Shown here one piece after another: positions 51,771 through 62,278 of a stretch of DNA of 64,000 nucleotides. The stretch spans positions 2,615 to 66,614 of the forward strand of contig QCWH01000014.1 of assembly GCA_003149565.1 (NCBI GenBank), given 5' to 3'. The stretch comes from Marivita sp. XM-24bin2 (GTDB lineage: Bacteria; Pseudomonadota; Alphaproteobacteria; Rhodobacterales; Rhodobacteraceae). Within the stretch, counting starts at the first letter, position 1. Each line of letters begins with the position of its first letter. The notes beneath the pieces were generated by a model, which searched no databases, was not told the DNA's origin, and worked only from the letters and a program-made list of their open reading frames with translations. The translations under genes and the position numbers were made by a program.

Positions 51771-53969
51771 TCAGTAAAAACTTTGTGGGTCGATATCTAT
51801 CGCCATGCGCAGCTCGCCCTTGAGCCTGAATGGCGCCACCCATTCCGCCAACGCCGGTTGCAGCGCGGTGCCTTTGGGTGCTTTGACCAAGAGGCGCACA
51901 CGGTGTCGTCCCCGCACCCGCGCAATCGGAGCCGGGGCCGGGCCAAAGACCTGCGCACCAACGCGGCGGAGCGGCCCATCGTTGCGGGCCAGCGCATTGC
52001 CGAGGTCGAACACTTCCTGGACATCCGTCGAGGACAGGATGATGCCCGCCAGTCGACCATAGGGAGGCACGCCCGCCGCGCGGCGCTCGCCCGCCTCGGC
52101 GGACCAAAAGTCTTTCTCGTCACCAGACAGGATCGCGCGGATCACCGGGTGTTCGGGCTGGTAGGTCTGCATCAGGGCCTGTCCCGGCTTTTCCGCGCGA
52201 CCGGCGCGGCCGGCCACCTGTCGCATCAGTTGGAAAGTCCGTTCGGCTGCCCGCAGGTCAGAGCCTTGCAGGCCCAGATCGGCGTCAATCACGCCGACCA
52301 GCGTGAGCAAGGGGAAGTTGTGGCCCTTGGCCACAAGCTGCGTGCCGATGATCAGGTCGGCGCCCCCCTCTGCGATGGTCTCGATCTCGGCCTTGAGCGC
52401 TCGGGCGGATCCGAACATGTCCGACGACAGCACCGCAAGCCGGGCATCGGGGAAGAGCGACTGCGCCTCTTCAGCAAGGCGCTCAACACCCGGGCCGACG
52501 GCCGCCAGCCGGTCCTCGGCCTCGCAGGACGGGCAGGTTGTGGGCATCGGCTTGGTCTCGCCGCATTGGTGGCAGACGAGACGCTTGAGAAAGCGGTGTT
52601 CGACCATCCGCGCGTCGCAGTGATCACAACCGATCTGATGCCCGCAGGCGCGACAGATCGTGACCGGCGCATAGCCTCGCCGGTTGATGAACAAGAGCGC
52701 CTGTTCGTTATTGTCGAGCCGCTGGTGGACGGCGCGCTGCAGGGTTGGTGAGATCCAGCTTGAGCCAGGGAGCTGTTCGTGCCGCATGTCGATCGCGCGC
52801 ATCTCCGGCAAAATCGCGGCACCGAAACGGGACGTCAGTTCGAGCTTCTTGTATTTGCCCGCGTCAGCATTGGCCCAGCTTTCAAGGCTTGGCGTCGCGG
52901 AGGCAAGGATCACCTGCGCACCGCAGATCGACGCGCGCAGAACGGCCATGTCGCGGGCATTGTACAACACGCCATCCTCTTGTTTGTAAGAGGTGTCGTG
53001 CTCTTCATCGACGACGATCAGGCCCAGATCGCGAAACGGCAGGAACAGCGCGGATCGCGCGCCGACAACCAGCTGCGCCCCGCCCTGCGCTGTCATTTTC
53101 CAGACGCGGCGGCGCTCGGTCATGGTCACGCCGGAATGCCACTCGGCGGGTTTTGCGCCGAAACGCACATCGACACGCGTGAGAAATTCAGCGGTCAGCG
53201 CGATTTCCGGCAAGAGCACAAGCGCCTGACGGCCTTGCGCCAGGCATTCGGCCACTGCTTCGAGATAGACCTCGGTCTTGCCTGATCCGGTGACGCCTTT
53301 GAGGAGCGTTGTGCCATAACTGCGCGTCGCCACATCCGCGCGCAAGGCGGCGGCGGCGCTGGTCTGGTCGGCGGTCAGGTCTTTGCCCGCATAGTTGGGA
53401 TCGAGGGTTGGAAACGGTGTATCGCGGGGTGTGTCCTCTTCGCGCACAGCGCCAAGTTTCGCGAGACCCTTGACGACCGAGGTGGTCACGCCCGCTGCCT
53501 CGGCCAGTTCCTTCAAGGTCAGGGACAGCCCGCCCATGTCGCGAAGGGCATCCAGAACACGGCTGCGGGCGTCTGTCATACGGTCGGGGATGCTGTCGCC
53601 CAGACGGTAGACTTTGCGCATCGAGGGCGGGTCCCCCAAGCCCGGTGCGCGGGTGGCCAGCCGCAACATCGCGGACATCGGGGTGAGGGTGTAATCGCCC
53701 GCGCGCGAAAGGAACGCCATCAGTTCTTCACGCATGGGAGCCGCGTCGAGCACCCGGATCACCGAGCGGATCTTGGACAGATCATAATCACCGCGCCCCG
53801 GCCCCCAAACAACGCCAAGCACCTTGCGCGGACCAAGCGGCACCTCGACAAACGCGCCCAGATGGCAGCCGCCTTCCGGCGCGCGGTAATCCAGCACCCG
53901 GTCCAATGGCTGGGTCGTCAGCACGCCGATCAGCGTGCCCTCGTCAAAATAGCTGGATGTTAGCGCCAT
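51771..53969 (-). CDS. priA: Primosomal replication helicase PriA
   Basis: A 732-aa helicase that restarts stalled replication forks. Walker A is [15 protein letters not shown], the DEAH-type box is [12 protein letters not shown], and the zinc-binding region has eight cysteines in pairs (CRACG, CDHCD, CHQCG, CPSC). An N-terminal 3'-DNA-binding domain is intact. It lies divergent from the transaldolase gene with a 79-bp gap. Confidence 0.95.
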   Translation of the reverse strand: MALTSSYFDEGTLIGVLTTQPLDRVLDYRAPEGGCHLGAFVEVPLGPRKVLGVVWGPGRGDYDLSKIRSVIRVLDAAPMREELMAFLSRAGDYTLTPMSAMLRLATRAPGLGDPPSMRKVYRLGDSIPDRMTDARSRVLDALRDMGGLSLTLKELAEAAGVTTSVVKGLAKLGAVREEDTPRDTPFPTLDPNYAGKDLTADQTSAAAALRADVATRSYGTTLLKGVTGSGKTEVYLEAVAECLAQGRQALVLLPEIALTAEFLTRVDVRFGAKPAEWHSGVTMTERRRVWKMTAQGGAQLVVGARSALFLPFRDLGLIVVDEEHDTSYKQEDGVLYNARDMAVLRASICGAQVILASATPSLESWANADAGKYKKLELTSRFGAAILPEMRAIDMRHEQLPGSSWISPTLQRAVHQRLDNNEQALLFINRRGYAPVTICRACGHQIGCDHCDARMVEHRFLKRLVCHQCGETKPMPTTCPSCEAEDRLAAVGPGVERLAEEAQSLFPDARLAVLSSDMFGSARALKAEIETIAEGGADLIIGTQLVAKGHNFPLLTLVGVIDADLGLQGSDLRAAERTFQLMRQVAGRAGRAEKPGQALMQTYQPEHPVIRAILSGDEKDFWSAEAGERRAAGVPPYGRLAGIILSSTDVQEVFDLGNALARNDGPLRRVGAQVFGPAPAPIARVRGRHRVRLLVKAPKGTALQPALAEWVAPFRLKGELRMAIDIDPQSFY

Positions 53970-54048
53970 CAGTTCAGGGTTTCAGTCTGCATTGTCTTGG
54001 GGTAAAGCGCACGGTAGCAAAGGCCAACCCATCACAGGAGCGACAGCC

Positions 54049-54702
54049 ATGAAATTCTTTGTCGACACAGCCGAAATCGATGCCATCGCGGAACTCAACG
54101 AACTGGGTATGGTCGATGGCGTGACCACAAACCCGTCTCTGATCAAGAAATCCGGTCGAGATATCCTCGAAGTGACCAAGGAGATCTGTGACCTGGTCGA
54201 CGGCCCGGTTTCTGCCGAAGTGGTCGCCCTCAAGGCCGAGGACATGATTGCGGAGGGCCGCAAGCTTGCAGAGATCGCCGAGAACATCGCCGTCAAGGTG
54301 CCCCTGACCTGGGATGGGCTCAAGGCATGCAAGACGCTGACGGACGAAGGCAAGATGGTGAATGTGACGCTGTGCTTTTCGGCCAATCAGGCGCTTTTGG
54401 CAGCGAAAGCTGGCGCGACATTCATTTCGCCCTTCATCGGACGTCTGGACGATCTGAACATGGACGGACTCGACCTGATTGCAGATATTCGTGAGATCTA
54501 TGACAATTACGGCTTCGAGACCAACATCCTTGCCGCTTCGATCCGCACAGCCAACCACATGAGCGAGTGCGCCAAGATCGGTGCTGATGTGGCCACCGCG
54601 CCTCCGGGTGTGATCAAGGCGATGGCGAACCATGTGCTGACCGACAAGGGCCTCGACCAGTTCGTCAAAGACGCTCAGGCCGCCAACATCAAGATCGTCT
54701 GA
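54049..54702 (+). CDS. Transaldolase-like protein (fructose-6-phosphate aldolase type)
   Basis: A 217-aa small transaldolase: [35 protein letters not shown], the catalytic Lys in [15 protein letters not shown], and [20 protein letters not shown]. It belongs to the TalC/FSA group, which either transfers dihydroxyacetone units or cleaves fructose 6-phosphate. ATG 54049 is preceded by CAGGAG. It is followed by a palindrome pair. Confidence 0.92.
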   Translation: MKFFVDTAEIDAIAELNELGMVDGVTTNPSLIKKSGRDILEVTKEICDLVDGPVSAEVVALKAEDMIAEGRKLAEIAENIAVKVPLTWDGLKACKTLTDEGKMVNVTLCFSANQALLAAKAGATFISPFIGRLDDLNMDGLDLIADIREIYDNYGFETNILAASIRTANHMSECAKIGADVATAPPGVIKAMANHVLTDKGLDQFVKDAQAANIKIV

Positions 54703-54710
54703 GCCGGGCG

Positions 54711-54752
54711 AAGCCGCGTCGACGCGGCTTGCAACGCCCTTCGAAGGGCGTT
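54711..54752. repeat. Paired palindromes after transaldolase gene
   Basis: AAGCCGCGTCGACGCGGCTT (54711-54730) and AACGCCCTTCGAAGGGCGTT (54733-54752), both perfect 20-bp palindromes two bases apart. Confidence 0.85.
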
Positions 54753-54863
54753 CCTGCGCTTATGCCACAATTTCACGGGATGCCCGCATTTGTTCGAAAA
54801 AATGCGGGCATCTTTTCGTCCGGGCTGATAGGGTCCAGCAAAATACTATAATTCGAGGACGGC

Positions 54864-55568
54864 ATGAGCAGCCCCCGTATCGATGACGACTTGCGCGAAA
54901 CCATCATGACGCGCCCCGATGTGATTCTCGAAGATCAGGACCTGATGCGGGCCCTGATCGCAGCGAACGAGCGCGCCATGGGCGGGAATATCGTGGACCT
55001 GCGCGGAATCGCGATGGACCGTCTCGAATCGCGTCTGGACCGGCTTGAAGACACGCATCGATCGGTGATCGCGGCAGCGTATGAGAACCTCGCCGGCACC
55101 AATCAGGTGCATCGTGCTATTCTCAGGCTGCTTGACCCGGTGGAATTTGAACCTTTCCTGCGGGACCTGGGCGGGGATGTGGCCGAGATCCTGCGTGTCG
55201 ATGTGATCAAGCTGGTTCTGGAGTCGGTGCAGAACGACGACGATCCTGCCATCAAGCGTTTGGGGTCCGTGCTGTCGGTGGCCGCTCCGGGCTTTATCGA
55301 CGACTACCTGACCGCAGGACGCAATACGTCGGCGCGACAGGTCACGCTGCGGCAGATTGAAACGGGGCAACCCGAAATTTATGGCGACAAGGCGGATTGG
55401 ATCCGTTCCGAGGCTTGTCTGAAACTGGATTTCGGACCCGGACGTCTGCCCGGTCTGCTGGTCATGGGTGCAGAGGATCCGCATCAGTTCACGCCGCAGC
55501 AGGGCACGGATCTTCTGACCTTCTTCGCCGGTGTGTTCGAGCGCCAGATGCGGCGCTGGTTGTCATGA
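54864..55568 (+). CDS. DUF484 family protein
   Basis: A 234-aa cytosolic protein with a coiled region around residues 45-60 (AMDRLESRLDRLEDTHRSVI) and a GAF-like C-terminal part (DFGPGRLPGLLVMGAEDPHQFTPQQGTDLLTFFAGVFERQMRRWL). This fits the DUF484 family, whose genes commonly precede xerC. It overlaps xerC by 4 nt. The function is unknown. Confidence 0.87.
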   Translation: MSSPRIDDDLRETIMTRPDVILEDQDLMRALIAANERAMGGNIVDLRGIAMDRLESRLDRLEDTHRSVIAAAYENLAGTNQVHRAILRLLDPVEFEPFLRDLGGDVAEILRVDVIKLVLESVQNDDDPAIKRLGSVLSVAAPGFIDDYLTAGRNTSARQVTLRQIETGQPEIYGDKADWIRSEACLKLDFGPGRLPGLLVMGAEDPHQFTPQQGTDLLTFFAGVFERQMRRWLS

Positions 55569-56491
55569 GTCTGATGATCTCTCCGGCGGCGCGGGACGCT
55601 CTGGAGGGGTGGCTCGCATCGAGCCGGGCGCTGAGTGGGACGGCCGAAAACACACTCACCGCCTATCGGGGCGACGTGGTCGATTTCATCGCGTTCCTGA
55701 CCGACTACAAAGGCGAAGCGCAGGGGCTGGCGCCCTTGGCGCGGATCACGGTGCCGGATATGCGAGCCTGGATGGCGCACACGCGCGGTGGTGGGGCCAG
55801 CGCACGGTCGCTGGCGCGCAAATTGTCTGCCGTGAAATCGTTTTATCGCTGGTTGGCAGAGCGCGAGGGGTTTGAACCGACCGCGGTGCTTTCGACCCGC
55901 GCTCCGAAATTTCAAAAGAAGCTGCCGCGTCCGCTCAATGAAGATGCAGCGCGGGCGATGATCGATACAGTTGGGCAGCAATCTGCAAAAGACTGGGTTT
56001 CCGCGCGCGACATCGCGGTTGTGACGCTGCTTTATGGTTGCGGCTTGCGCATTTCCGAGGCGCTTGGCCTGACGGGGCGCGATCTGCCTTTGGGCGAGGC
56101 GATGCGGATCATTGGCAAGGGCGGCAAGGAACGCGTGGTGCCAGTTCTGCCCGTCGCGCGTCAGGCGGTTGACCGGTATGTGCGCCTCTGTCCCTTTGAT
56201 ATGGAACCGGACATACCTGTGTTTCGCGGCGCGCGTGGCGGGGCGCTCAACGCGCGCTTGGTCCAGAAGGTGATCGAACAGGCGCGACTGCAGCTTGGCT
56301 TGCCCGCCACGGCCACACCGCACGCGATGCGGCATAGTTTTGCGACGCATCTGCTTTCGGCTGGCGGCGACCTGCGGGCGATACAGGAATTGCTCGGTCA
56401 TTCTTCCTTGTCGACAACGCAGGCGTACACATCTGTTGATACTGTGCACCTGATGAAGGTCTATGAGGCGACGCACCCCAAGGCGGGCTGA
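55565..56491 (+). CDS. xerC: Tyrosine recombinase XerC
   Basis: A 308-aa chromosome-dimer resolvase. The SAM-like core-binding domain covers about residues 15-100, and the catalytic residues are in YGCGLRISEALGL, HAMRHSFATHLLSAGG, and LLGHSSLSTTQAYTSV. The DUF484-xerC arrangement is the normal chromosomal locus, so this is housekeeping rather than a mobile integrase. It acts with XerD at dif. The ATG overlaps the DUF484 stop. Confidence 0.94.
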   Translation: MSLMISPAARDALEGWLASSRALSGTAENTLTAYRGDVVDFIAFLTDYKGEAQGLAPLARITVPDMRAWMAHTRGGGASARSLARKLSAVKSFYRWLAEREGFEPTAVLSTRAPKFQKKLPRPLNEDAARAMIDTVGQQSAKDWVSARDIAVVTLLYGCGLRISEALGLTGRDLPLGEAMRIIGKGGKERVVPVLPVARQAVDRYVRLCPFDMEPDIPVFRGARGGALNARLVQKVIEQARLQLGLPATATPHAMRHSFATHLLSAGGDLRAIQELLGHSSLSTTQAYTSVDTVHLMKVYEATHPKAG

Positions 56492-56573
56492 TTGTCACCG
56501 ATACAATTTAGGCCGGGATTTTTGCGCCCGCCTGTGCAAGCTCTGCATTGTTTCCGCCCTCCAGAGCCGTCCT

Positions 56574-57194
56574 ATGCACCCCAACCCGAGTTTTCACAGC
56601 CAGGACCATGCCAAGGACATCGCCTTTGTCCGCGACCGGGGCTTTGGGACGCTGGTATTGAATGGCGAACCGGTGCCGATGGTGGCGTATGTGCCGATTT
56701 TGCTGTCTGAAGACGGAGGCCAGGTGCTGATCCATCTGCTGCGATCGAACCCGATTGCGCGGGCCTTGAGCACGCCGTTGCCTGCGCGGATTGTTGTTAC
56801 GGGACCGGATGCGTATATTTCGCCCGACTGGTATGGCGTCGAAGATCAGGTGCCAACGTGGAACTACGTGGCTGTCCAACTGACTGGTGTTCTGGAAATT
56901 TTACCACATGGTAAAATGCGAGAGGTGCTGGATATCCAATCTGCGTTTTACGAAAGCCGTTTGGTCGACAAGATGCCTTGGACAACCGACAAAATGTCGC
57001 CAGAGGTGCGGGAGCGCATGATGCGGATGATTGTTCCGTGCCGGATGGTGGTAGAGGACATTGCAGCAACGTGGAAGCTGGGCCAGAACAAGGAAGACAC
57101 CGTCAGAGAGCGCGCAGCGGCGCAAGTGACCGGAGGAATTGGGCGAGACCTGGCGGCGCTCGCCGCGCTGATGGCGGAACCACCGGATTTGTGA
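56574..57194 (+). CDS. PaiB-family FMN-binding regulator
   Basis: A 206-aa protein: MHPNPSFHSQDHAKDIAFVRDRGFGTLV at the start and ARIVVTGPDAYISPDWYGVEDQVPTWNYVAVQLTG in the middle are PaiB-type hallmarks with the flavin-binding split-barrel fold. In Bacillus, PaiB represses sporulation and protease genes; elsewhere it may bind flavin or haem. ATG 56574 gives the family start; the longer frame overlaps xerC. Confidence 0.88.
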   Translation: MHPNPSFHSQDHAKDIAFVRDRGFGTLVLNGEPVPMVAYVPILLSEDGGQVLIHLLRSNPIARALSTPLPARIVVTGPDAYISPDWYGVEDQVPTWNYVAVQLTGVLEILPHGKMREVLDIQSAFYESRLVDKMPWTTDKMSPEVRERMMRMIVPCRMVVEDIAATWKLGQNKEDTVRERAAAQVTGGIGRDLAALAALMAEPPDL

Positions 57195-57198
57195 GGGT

Positions 57199-57240
57199 CC
57201 TTTTCCGTCGACGGAAAAGGGGCGATGCGGCGACGCATCG
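57199..57240. repeat. Paired palindromes after paiB-like gene
   Basis: A perfect 22-bp palindrome at 57199-57220 (core TTTTCCGTCGACGGAAAA, identical to that at 8930-8947) is followed by arms CGATGCG (57223-57229) and CGCATCG (57234-57240). Confidence 0.85.
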
Positions 57241-57309
57241 CGATGTGTGGCTTGGCAATCGGTGCGCAACGGGATTAGCTGACGTGACTCAGTTTCAGGG
57301 AGCAGTCTG

Positions 57310-57915
57310 ATGCAACTCTTACAATCGGGGCCCTCTCCTTTCGTGCGCAAGGTTCTCGTGACACTGCACGAAACGGGACAATATGATGATATCGAGCACA
57401 TCAATGTGGCATCCACGCCGCTTGCCCCGGACTCCAAGCTCATTGCAGCCAATCCAGTGGGCAAGATCCCTGCGCTGCTCCGATCTGACGGCCCGACGAT
57501 CTACGACAGTCGGGTGATTTGCCGGTTTCTGGATGCGCGTGCCAATGCCGGACTTTATCCCGAGCATCGCATCTGGGACACGCTCACGCTCGAAGCCACG
57601 GCGGATGGGATCCTCGATGCGGCCGTGCTGATGGTCTACGAGACGCGGTTCCGACCCGAAGAGAAAGTCATGATGGAATGGGTCGAGGGCCAGTGGAGCA
57701 AGGTCTCGCGCGCTTTGGACGCGCTCAATACGCGGTGGATGAGCCATTTGAACGGGCGAATGGATATGGGGCACATCGCGGTGGCGTGCGCCTTGGGCTA
57801 TCTTGATTTGCGTCACGACGCGCGATCCTGGCGCACGGGTCGAGACGGACTGGCCACGTGGTTCGACAGCTTTGCCAAGCGCGACAGCATGGTGGCAACC
57901 CAGCCCGAGGCGTGA
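57310..57915 (+). CDS. Glutathione S-transferase family protein
   Basis: A 201-aa GST-like protein. The N-terminal thioredoxin fold starts MQLLQSGPSPFVRKVLVTLHETGQYDDI; NPVGKIPALLRSDGPTIYDSRVICRFLD contains the cis-Pro and the Asp-Ser glutathione site; the C-terminal domain is helical. It is separate from the GST at 19017 in sequence. The substrate is unknown. It lies alone between a palindrome pair and the psd-pssA operon. Confidence 0.88.
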   Translation: MQLLQSGPSPFVRKVLVTLHETGQYDDIEHINVASTPLAPDSKLIAANPVGKIPALLRSDGPTIYDSRVICRFLDARANAGLYPEHRIWDTLTLEATADGILDAAVLMVYETRFRPEEKVMMEWVEGQWSKVSRALDALNTRWMSHLNGRMDMGHIAVACALGYLDLRHDARSWRTGRDGLATWFDSFAKRDSMVATQPEA

Positions 57916-58003
57916 TCCGCGACGCCAAGTCATGCCAGCAAAGCTTGCACGGCGCTGGTCCCCGGTTTACCGACGCGCAACGCTTTGAAAGGATAATGCC
58001 GCG

Positions 58004-58666
58004 ATGCGGATGATCGACACATTCATCAAGCCGATGCACCCCGAAGGTCGCAAGTTCGTCGCGATCTTTGCGCTAGTCACTCTGGTTCTGTTTGCCGTCG
58101 CAGACGTGCTGGGCTGGATCGGCGCTGGCCTGACCGTCTGGTGCTACTACTTTTTCCGCGACCCCGAGCGGGTCATACCGGACGCACCAGGATTGGTCAT
58201 CAGCCCGGCCGACGGGATCGTTTCGCTCATCGAGCCGGCGGTGCCTCCGCGCGAGTTGGGTCTTCCGGAAGAGCCGCTGACGCGCGTCAGCGTGTTCATG
58301 TCCGTGTTCAACTGCCACGTGAACCGTGCGCCTGTGGCAGGCAAGGTGGAAAAGATCGCCTATAAGCCAGGCAAATTCCTGAACGCATCGCTCGACAAGG
58401 CGAGTGAGGACAATGAACGCAATTCTCTGGTCATCCGGATGGAGGATGACCGCATCCTGACAGTGACCCAGATTGCTGGTCTGGTGGCACGGCGCATCAT
58501 GAGCTTTACTCAGGAAGGGGCGATTCTGGATCGTGGCGAGCGGTTTGGTTTGATCCGCTTTGGATCGCGCCTGGACATTTATCTTCCCGAAGGCGTCGCG
58601 CCATCGGTGAAAATCGGCCAGACCATGATTGCAGGTGAAACCGTGATTGCGGACCTCTCAAAATGA
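58004..58666 (+). CDS. psd: Phosphatidylserine decarboxylase
   Basis: A 220-aa short-form (archaetidylserine-decarboxylase-like) enzyme: an N-terminal membrane helix pair ([23 protein letters not shown]), [15 protein letters not shown], and the pyruvoyl-forming site [13 protein letters not shown], where cleavage before the Ser makes the pyruvoyl group. It makes phosphatidylethanolamine. The stop overlaps the pssA start by 4 bp. The two enzymes work in sequence. Confidence 0.93.
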   Translation: MRMIDTFIKPMHPEGRKFVAIFALVTLVLFAVADVLGWIGAGLTVWCYYFFRDPERVIPDAPGLVISPADGIVSLIEPAVPPRELGLPEEPLTRVSVFMSVFNCHVNRAPVAGKVEKIAYKPGKFLNASLDKASEDNERNSLVIRMEDDRILTVTQIAGLVARRIMSFTQEGAILDRGERFGLIRFGSRLDIYLPEGVAPSVKIGQTMIAGETVIADLSK

Positions 58667-59439
58667 GCAGTCCGCGCAACGGCGAAAAACTGACCCTGGT
58701 TCAGCTCCTGCCGAACATGCTGACCGTCACCGCGATATGTGCGGGACTGACGGCAATTCGCTTTGGGCTTCAAGGCAATTACGAGCTGGCGGTGCAATTG
58801 ATCCTGTTGGCCGCCATACTGGACGGGTTGGATGGCCGCCTTGCCCGCGCTCTGGGCAGTGATAGCAAAATGGGAGCCGAGCTCGATTCGCTCGCTGACT
58901 TTCTGAATTTCGGGGTAGCGCCGGGCATGTTGCTTTATGTCTGGGCGCTGGATGACACGCGGCAATTGGGCTGGCTTGCGGTATTGGTCTATGCCGTCTG
59001 CGCCGTCACACGGCTCGCCAGGTTCAACGTAGCGCGAAAGGCCGAGAACGGATCGGCAGAGAATGCGTATTTCATCGGAATTCCGTCACCCGCTGGCGCC
59101 ATTCTGGTGATGCTGCCGATGTACGCGTCTTTCGCGGTCGACAGCGATCAGATCATCCCGGATGTCCTGTTGGCACTTTATATTGCTGTGATCGGGATGC
59201 TCATGATCGGGCGGTTTCCGGTCTGGTCGTTCAAGACCACGCGGATCAGTCAACGTCGTGTTAAGATTTTTCTCGTCGGCTTTGCCGCGATTGGCGCTGC
59301 TGTGGCAATTTATACCTGGGTCGCGCTGGTTGTGCTGAGCCTGATCTATATAGGCGCAGTGGTCTGGATGCTGCCGTCATCGCGTCGCGCTTTGGCGCAA
59401 TCCAAGTCAGAGAACGACACTGACGAGAAAACAGATTAG
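58663..59439 (+). CDS. pssA: CDP-diacylglycerol-serine O-phosphatidyltransferase
   Basis: A 258-aa membrane enzyme making phosphatidylserine from CDP-diacylglycerol and serine. The CDP-alcohol phosphotransferase motif D-G-x2-A-R-x8-G-x3-D-x3-D appears as [23 protein letters not shown]. About eight helices follow. It is coupled to psd, and its stop overlaps that of the convergent outer-membrane-protein gene. Confidence 0.93.
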   Translation: MSSPRNGEKLTLVQLLPNMLTVTAICAGLTAIRFGLQGNYELAVQLILLAAILDGLDGRLARALGSDSKMGAELDSLADFLNFGVAPGMLLYVWALDDTRQLGWLAVLVYAVCAVTRLARFNVARKAENGSAENAYFIGIPSPAGAILVMLPMYASFAVDSDQIIPDVLLALYIAVIGMLMIGRFPVWSFKTTRISQRRVKIFLVGFAAIGAAVAIYTWVALVVLSLIYIGAVVWMLPSSRRALAQSKSENDTDEKTD

Positions 59440-60104
59440 AATTTCAGAGTAAGACCGACGTTCAGCGCATTTGTCTTGATGTCGGTTTCGAGCGACCCGC
59501 CTTCGGGCAGATCGACCGAATTGCTGGAATAGGTGAACTGGTATTCACCAAACACAGCGAACCGATCATTCAGATCATAGCTTACACCCGCTGTGAGGCG
59601 TGCTGCCGGGCCCGTCATCTGGAGTTCATACGTGTCGATACCGGTTGTGGTGTCGACATCGACATGCGGTACCGCGATGCCGATACCACCGCCGACATAG
59701 GGCGTCACCGCACCTTGTGCCCACAGGCCGGGCCAACGCTGGTAGGCGTTGACGGTCAGGATGTTCAGACCGTCCGTAAATTCGAGGTCAGAAAAGCCGA
59801 TCGACTCTTTTTCATCATCCGGCGCGTAGACTTTGGCATGGGTGAATTCGAGCCCGAAACCGAGCTTTTCGTTCTTCCACCATGTTCCGCGCACACCGTA
59901 ATAGGGCGGCATTTCAAAAGACCGGCCTTCCCAGCCGATCAGCGCGTCGATATCGGCACCGGTGCCCGGATAGTCGCCGTAAACACGGCTGTGTGGCGAC
60001 GTTTGCCAGCCCGAATAGACGGACAGCTCCATTTCGGCCAACGCCGGTGCGGCGATGGTTGATGTGCTGAGTGCAAGTATACCTGACAGAATCGTTTTCT
60101 GCAT
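59436..60104 (-). CDS. Outer-membrane beta-barrel protein (OmpA/opacity-like)
   Basis: A 222-aa protein with a 23-residue signal peptide (ILALSTSTIAAPALAEM) and an eight-strand-type barrel: ELSVYSGWQTSPHSRVYGDYPG at the first strand, LGFGLEFTHAKVYAPDD, VTPYVGGGIGIAVPHVDV, and a C-terminal strand LNVGLTLKF with terminal Phe. It resembles PagP/OmpW-like small barrels; no enzymatic residues are assigned. It is divergent from the petABC operon with a 219-bp gap in which both promoters must lie. Confidence 0.82.
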   Translation of the reverse strand: MQKTILSGILALSTSTIAAPALAEMELSVYSGWQTSPHSRVYGDYPGTGADIDALIGWEGRSFEMPPYYGVRGTWWKNEKLGFGLEFTHAKVYAPDDEKESIGFSDLEFTDGLNILTVNAYQRWPGLWAQGAVTPYVGGGIGIAVPHVDVDTTTGIDTYELQMTGPAARLTAGVSYDLNDRFAVFGEYQFTYSSNSVDLPEGGSLETDIKTNALNVGLTLKF

Positions 60105-60323
60105 GGTGAACCGTCCGCTTCCATGTTTTGCGCGTGATTAACACGCTGTATCAGCAAGGTCAGTGCCATTTACCGCGACACTTCGGCGCTTATTTCTAAC
60201 CTAGGTGTTCTGGAGGTGGACGGCTAGGGGGTAGCCCGCTAAATAGCGCTTCGGAACGCCGCCCCCGGGGCGGCCCAACCCGTATTGTGGCCAAACGATC
60301 GGCCGTTAAATGGAGATATCCTC

Positions 60324-60902
60324 GTGTCCAACGCAGAACACCACGAAGGCACCCGGAGGGACTTCCTGTACTACGCGACAGCTGGCGCAGGCGCGGTTGC
60401 TACCGGTGCCGCGGTTTGGCCTCTGGTCAACCAGATGAACCCGTCGGCTGACGTTTTGGCCCTGTCCTCGATTCGAGTGGACGTGTCGGGCGTCGCAGAA
60501 GGCTCTCAGATCACCGTAAAATGGCTTGGCAAACCGGTCTTTATCCGCCGCCGTACCGAAGCCGAGATCGAAGAAGCGCGCAGCGTCGACGTGTCCGACC
60601 TAGTCGATCCCATCGCACGAAACGCGAATATCGACGGTTCCGCCGAGGCGACAGACGAAAATCGCGCTCTCGATGATACTGGCGAGTGGCTGGTTCAGAT
60701 GGGCGTTTGTACGCACCTTGGCTGCGTTCCGCTTGGAAACGCTGGCGATTATGCACTCGATGGGGGTGTCGGTGGCTGGTTCTGCCCGTGCCACGGGTCG
60801 CACTACGACACGTCTGGCCGTATCCGCAAAGGGCCGGCACCGGAGAACCTCCCGGTTCCGCCTGCGGAATTCGTCGACGACACAACAATCCTGCTGGGAT
60901 AA
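60324..60902 (+). CDS. petA: Ubiquinol-cytochrome c reductase Rieske Fe-S subunit
   Basis: A 192-aa subunit of the bc1 complex. It has an N-terminal Tat-like segment [23 protein letters not shown] serving as membrane anchor, then the 2Fe-2S ligands in [10 protein letters not shown] and CPCHGSHYD. The start is the GTG at 60324 after TGGAGATA; the longer frame from 60285 lacks a ribosome site. It is the first gene of the petABC (fbcFBC) operon. Confidence 0.95.
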   Translation: MSNAEHHEGTRRDFLYYATAGAGAVATGAAVWPLVNQMNPSADVLALSSIRVDVSGVAEGSQITVKWLGKPVFIRRRTEAEIEEARSVDVSDLVDPIARNANIDGSAEATDENRALDDTGEWLVQMGVCTHLGCVPLGNAGDYALDGGVGGWFCPCHGSHYDTSGRIRKGPAPENLPVPPAEFVDDTTILLG

Positions 60903-60914
60903 GGAGACGCGCGA

Positions 60915-62261
60915 ATGTCTGGAATTCCTCACGACCATTACGAGCCGTCGACCGGCGGAGAAAAGTGGCTGCATTCGCGGCTGCCGATCGTTGGCTTGCT
61001 CTATGACACATTGATGATCCCCACCCCCAAGAACCTTAACTGGATGTGGATCTGGGGCATCGTTCTAGCCTTCTGTCTGGCGCTGCAGATCATCACCGGT
61101 ATCGTTCTGGTGATGCATTACACGCCGCATGTCGATCTGGCCTTCGGTTCGATCGAACACATCATGCGCAACGTGAACGGCGGTGCGATGCTGCGGTACC
61201 TGCACATGAACGGCGCGTCGCTGTTCTTTGTGGCCGTTTACGCGCACATCTTCCGTGGTCTCTACTACGGCTCCTACAAGGCGCCTCGTGAGATCACGTG
61301 GATCATCGGCATGCTGATCTACCTGCTGATGATGGGCACCGCGTTCATGGGTTACGTGCTTCCGTGGGGGCAGATGTCCTTCTGGGGTGCGACAGTGATC
61401 ACCGGCCTCTTTGGTGCGATCCCGTTCATCGGTGAATCGATCCAGACATGGCTGCTGGGTGGACCGGCTGTCGACAACGCCACGCTGAACCGCTTCTTCT
61501 CGCTGCACTACCTGCTGCCCTTCGTGATTGCTGGTCTCGTGATCGTGCACATCTGGGCTTTCCACACCACGGGCAACAACAACCCAACCGGTGTCGAAGT
61601 GCGTCGCACCTCGAAGGCAGATGCCGAGAAAGATACCCTGCCCTTCTGGCCCTACTTCGTGATCAAAGACCTGTTCGCACTGGCGATCGTTCTGGTCGTG
61701 TTCTTTGCAGTTGTCGGATTCATGCCCAACTACCTTGGCCACCCGGACAACTACATTGAAGCGAACCCGCTTGCGACACCGGCCCACATCGTTCCGGAAT
61801 GGTACTTCCTGCCGTTCTACGCGATCCTGCGTGCCTTTGACTCTGAAGTCTGGGTCGTGATCGCTGCAAACTTCCTCACCGGCGGTATCGTCGACGCGAA
61901 GTTCTTCGGTGTTCTGGCGATGTTTGGCGCAATCATTGTGATGGCACTGGTGCCGTGGCTCGACACGTCGTCCGTCCGCTCCGGCCGTTACCGCCCGATG
62001 TTCAAAATGTGGTTCTGGCTGTTTGTCGTGAACTTCTTTGTTCTGATGTGGGTTGGCGCAATGCCGGCGGAAGGCATCTACCCGTACATAGCCCTTCTGG
62101 GGTCCACCTATTGGTTCGCCTACTTCCTCGTGATCCTGCCGCTGCTTGGCGTTCTTGAAAAGCCGCTGCCGCAGCCGGACACCATTGAGGACGATTTCAA
62201 GGCGCACTATGGCAAGTCCTCGACCAACGACGGCGCTACTGCAGCGACCCCGGCCGAGTAA
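60915..62261 (+). CDS. petB: Cytochrome b of the bc1 complex
   Basis: A 448-aa full-length cytochrome b with eight membrane helices. Haem-ligand helices appear around [21 protein letters not shown] and [23 protein letters not shown], and the Qo-site PEWY motif is in [16 protein letters not shown]. It is one gene, unlike the split b6/subunit IV type. Spacing is 12 bp from petA and 17 bp to petC. Confidence 0.97.
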   Translation: MSGIPHDHYEPSTGGEKWLHSRLPIVGLLYDTLMIPTPKNLNWMWIWGIVLAFCLALQIITGIVLVMHYTPHVDLAFGSIEHIMRNVNGGAMLRYLHMNGASLFFVAVYAHIFRGLYYGSYKAPREITWIIGMLIYLLMMGTAFMGYVLPWGQMSFWGATVITGLFGAIPFIGESIQTWLLGGPAVDNATLNRFFSLHYLLPFVIAGLVIVHIWAFHTTGNNNPTGVEVRRTSKADAEKDTLPFWPYFVIKDLFALAIVLVVFFAVVGFMPNYLGHPDNYIEANPLATPAHIVPEWYFLPFYAILRAFDSEVWVVIAANFLTGGIVDAKFFGVLAMFGAIIVMALVPWLDTSSVRSGRYRPMFKMWFWLFVVNFFVLMWVGAMPAEGIYPYIALLGSTYWFAYFLVILPLLGVLEKPLPQPDTIEDDFKAHYGKSSTNDGATAATPAE

Positions 62262-62278
62262 GAAAGGACAAGCGAACA

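Noticed and set aside
55565..56491. xerC as a second mobile-element integrase
   Set aside because: It follows DUF484 at the usual chromosomal location and there is no island or att repeat near it.
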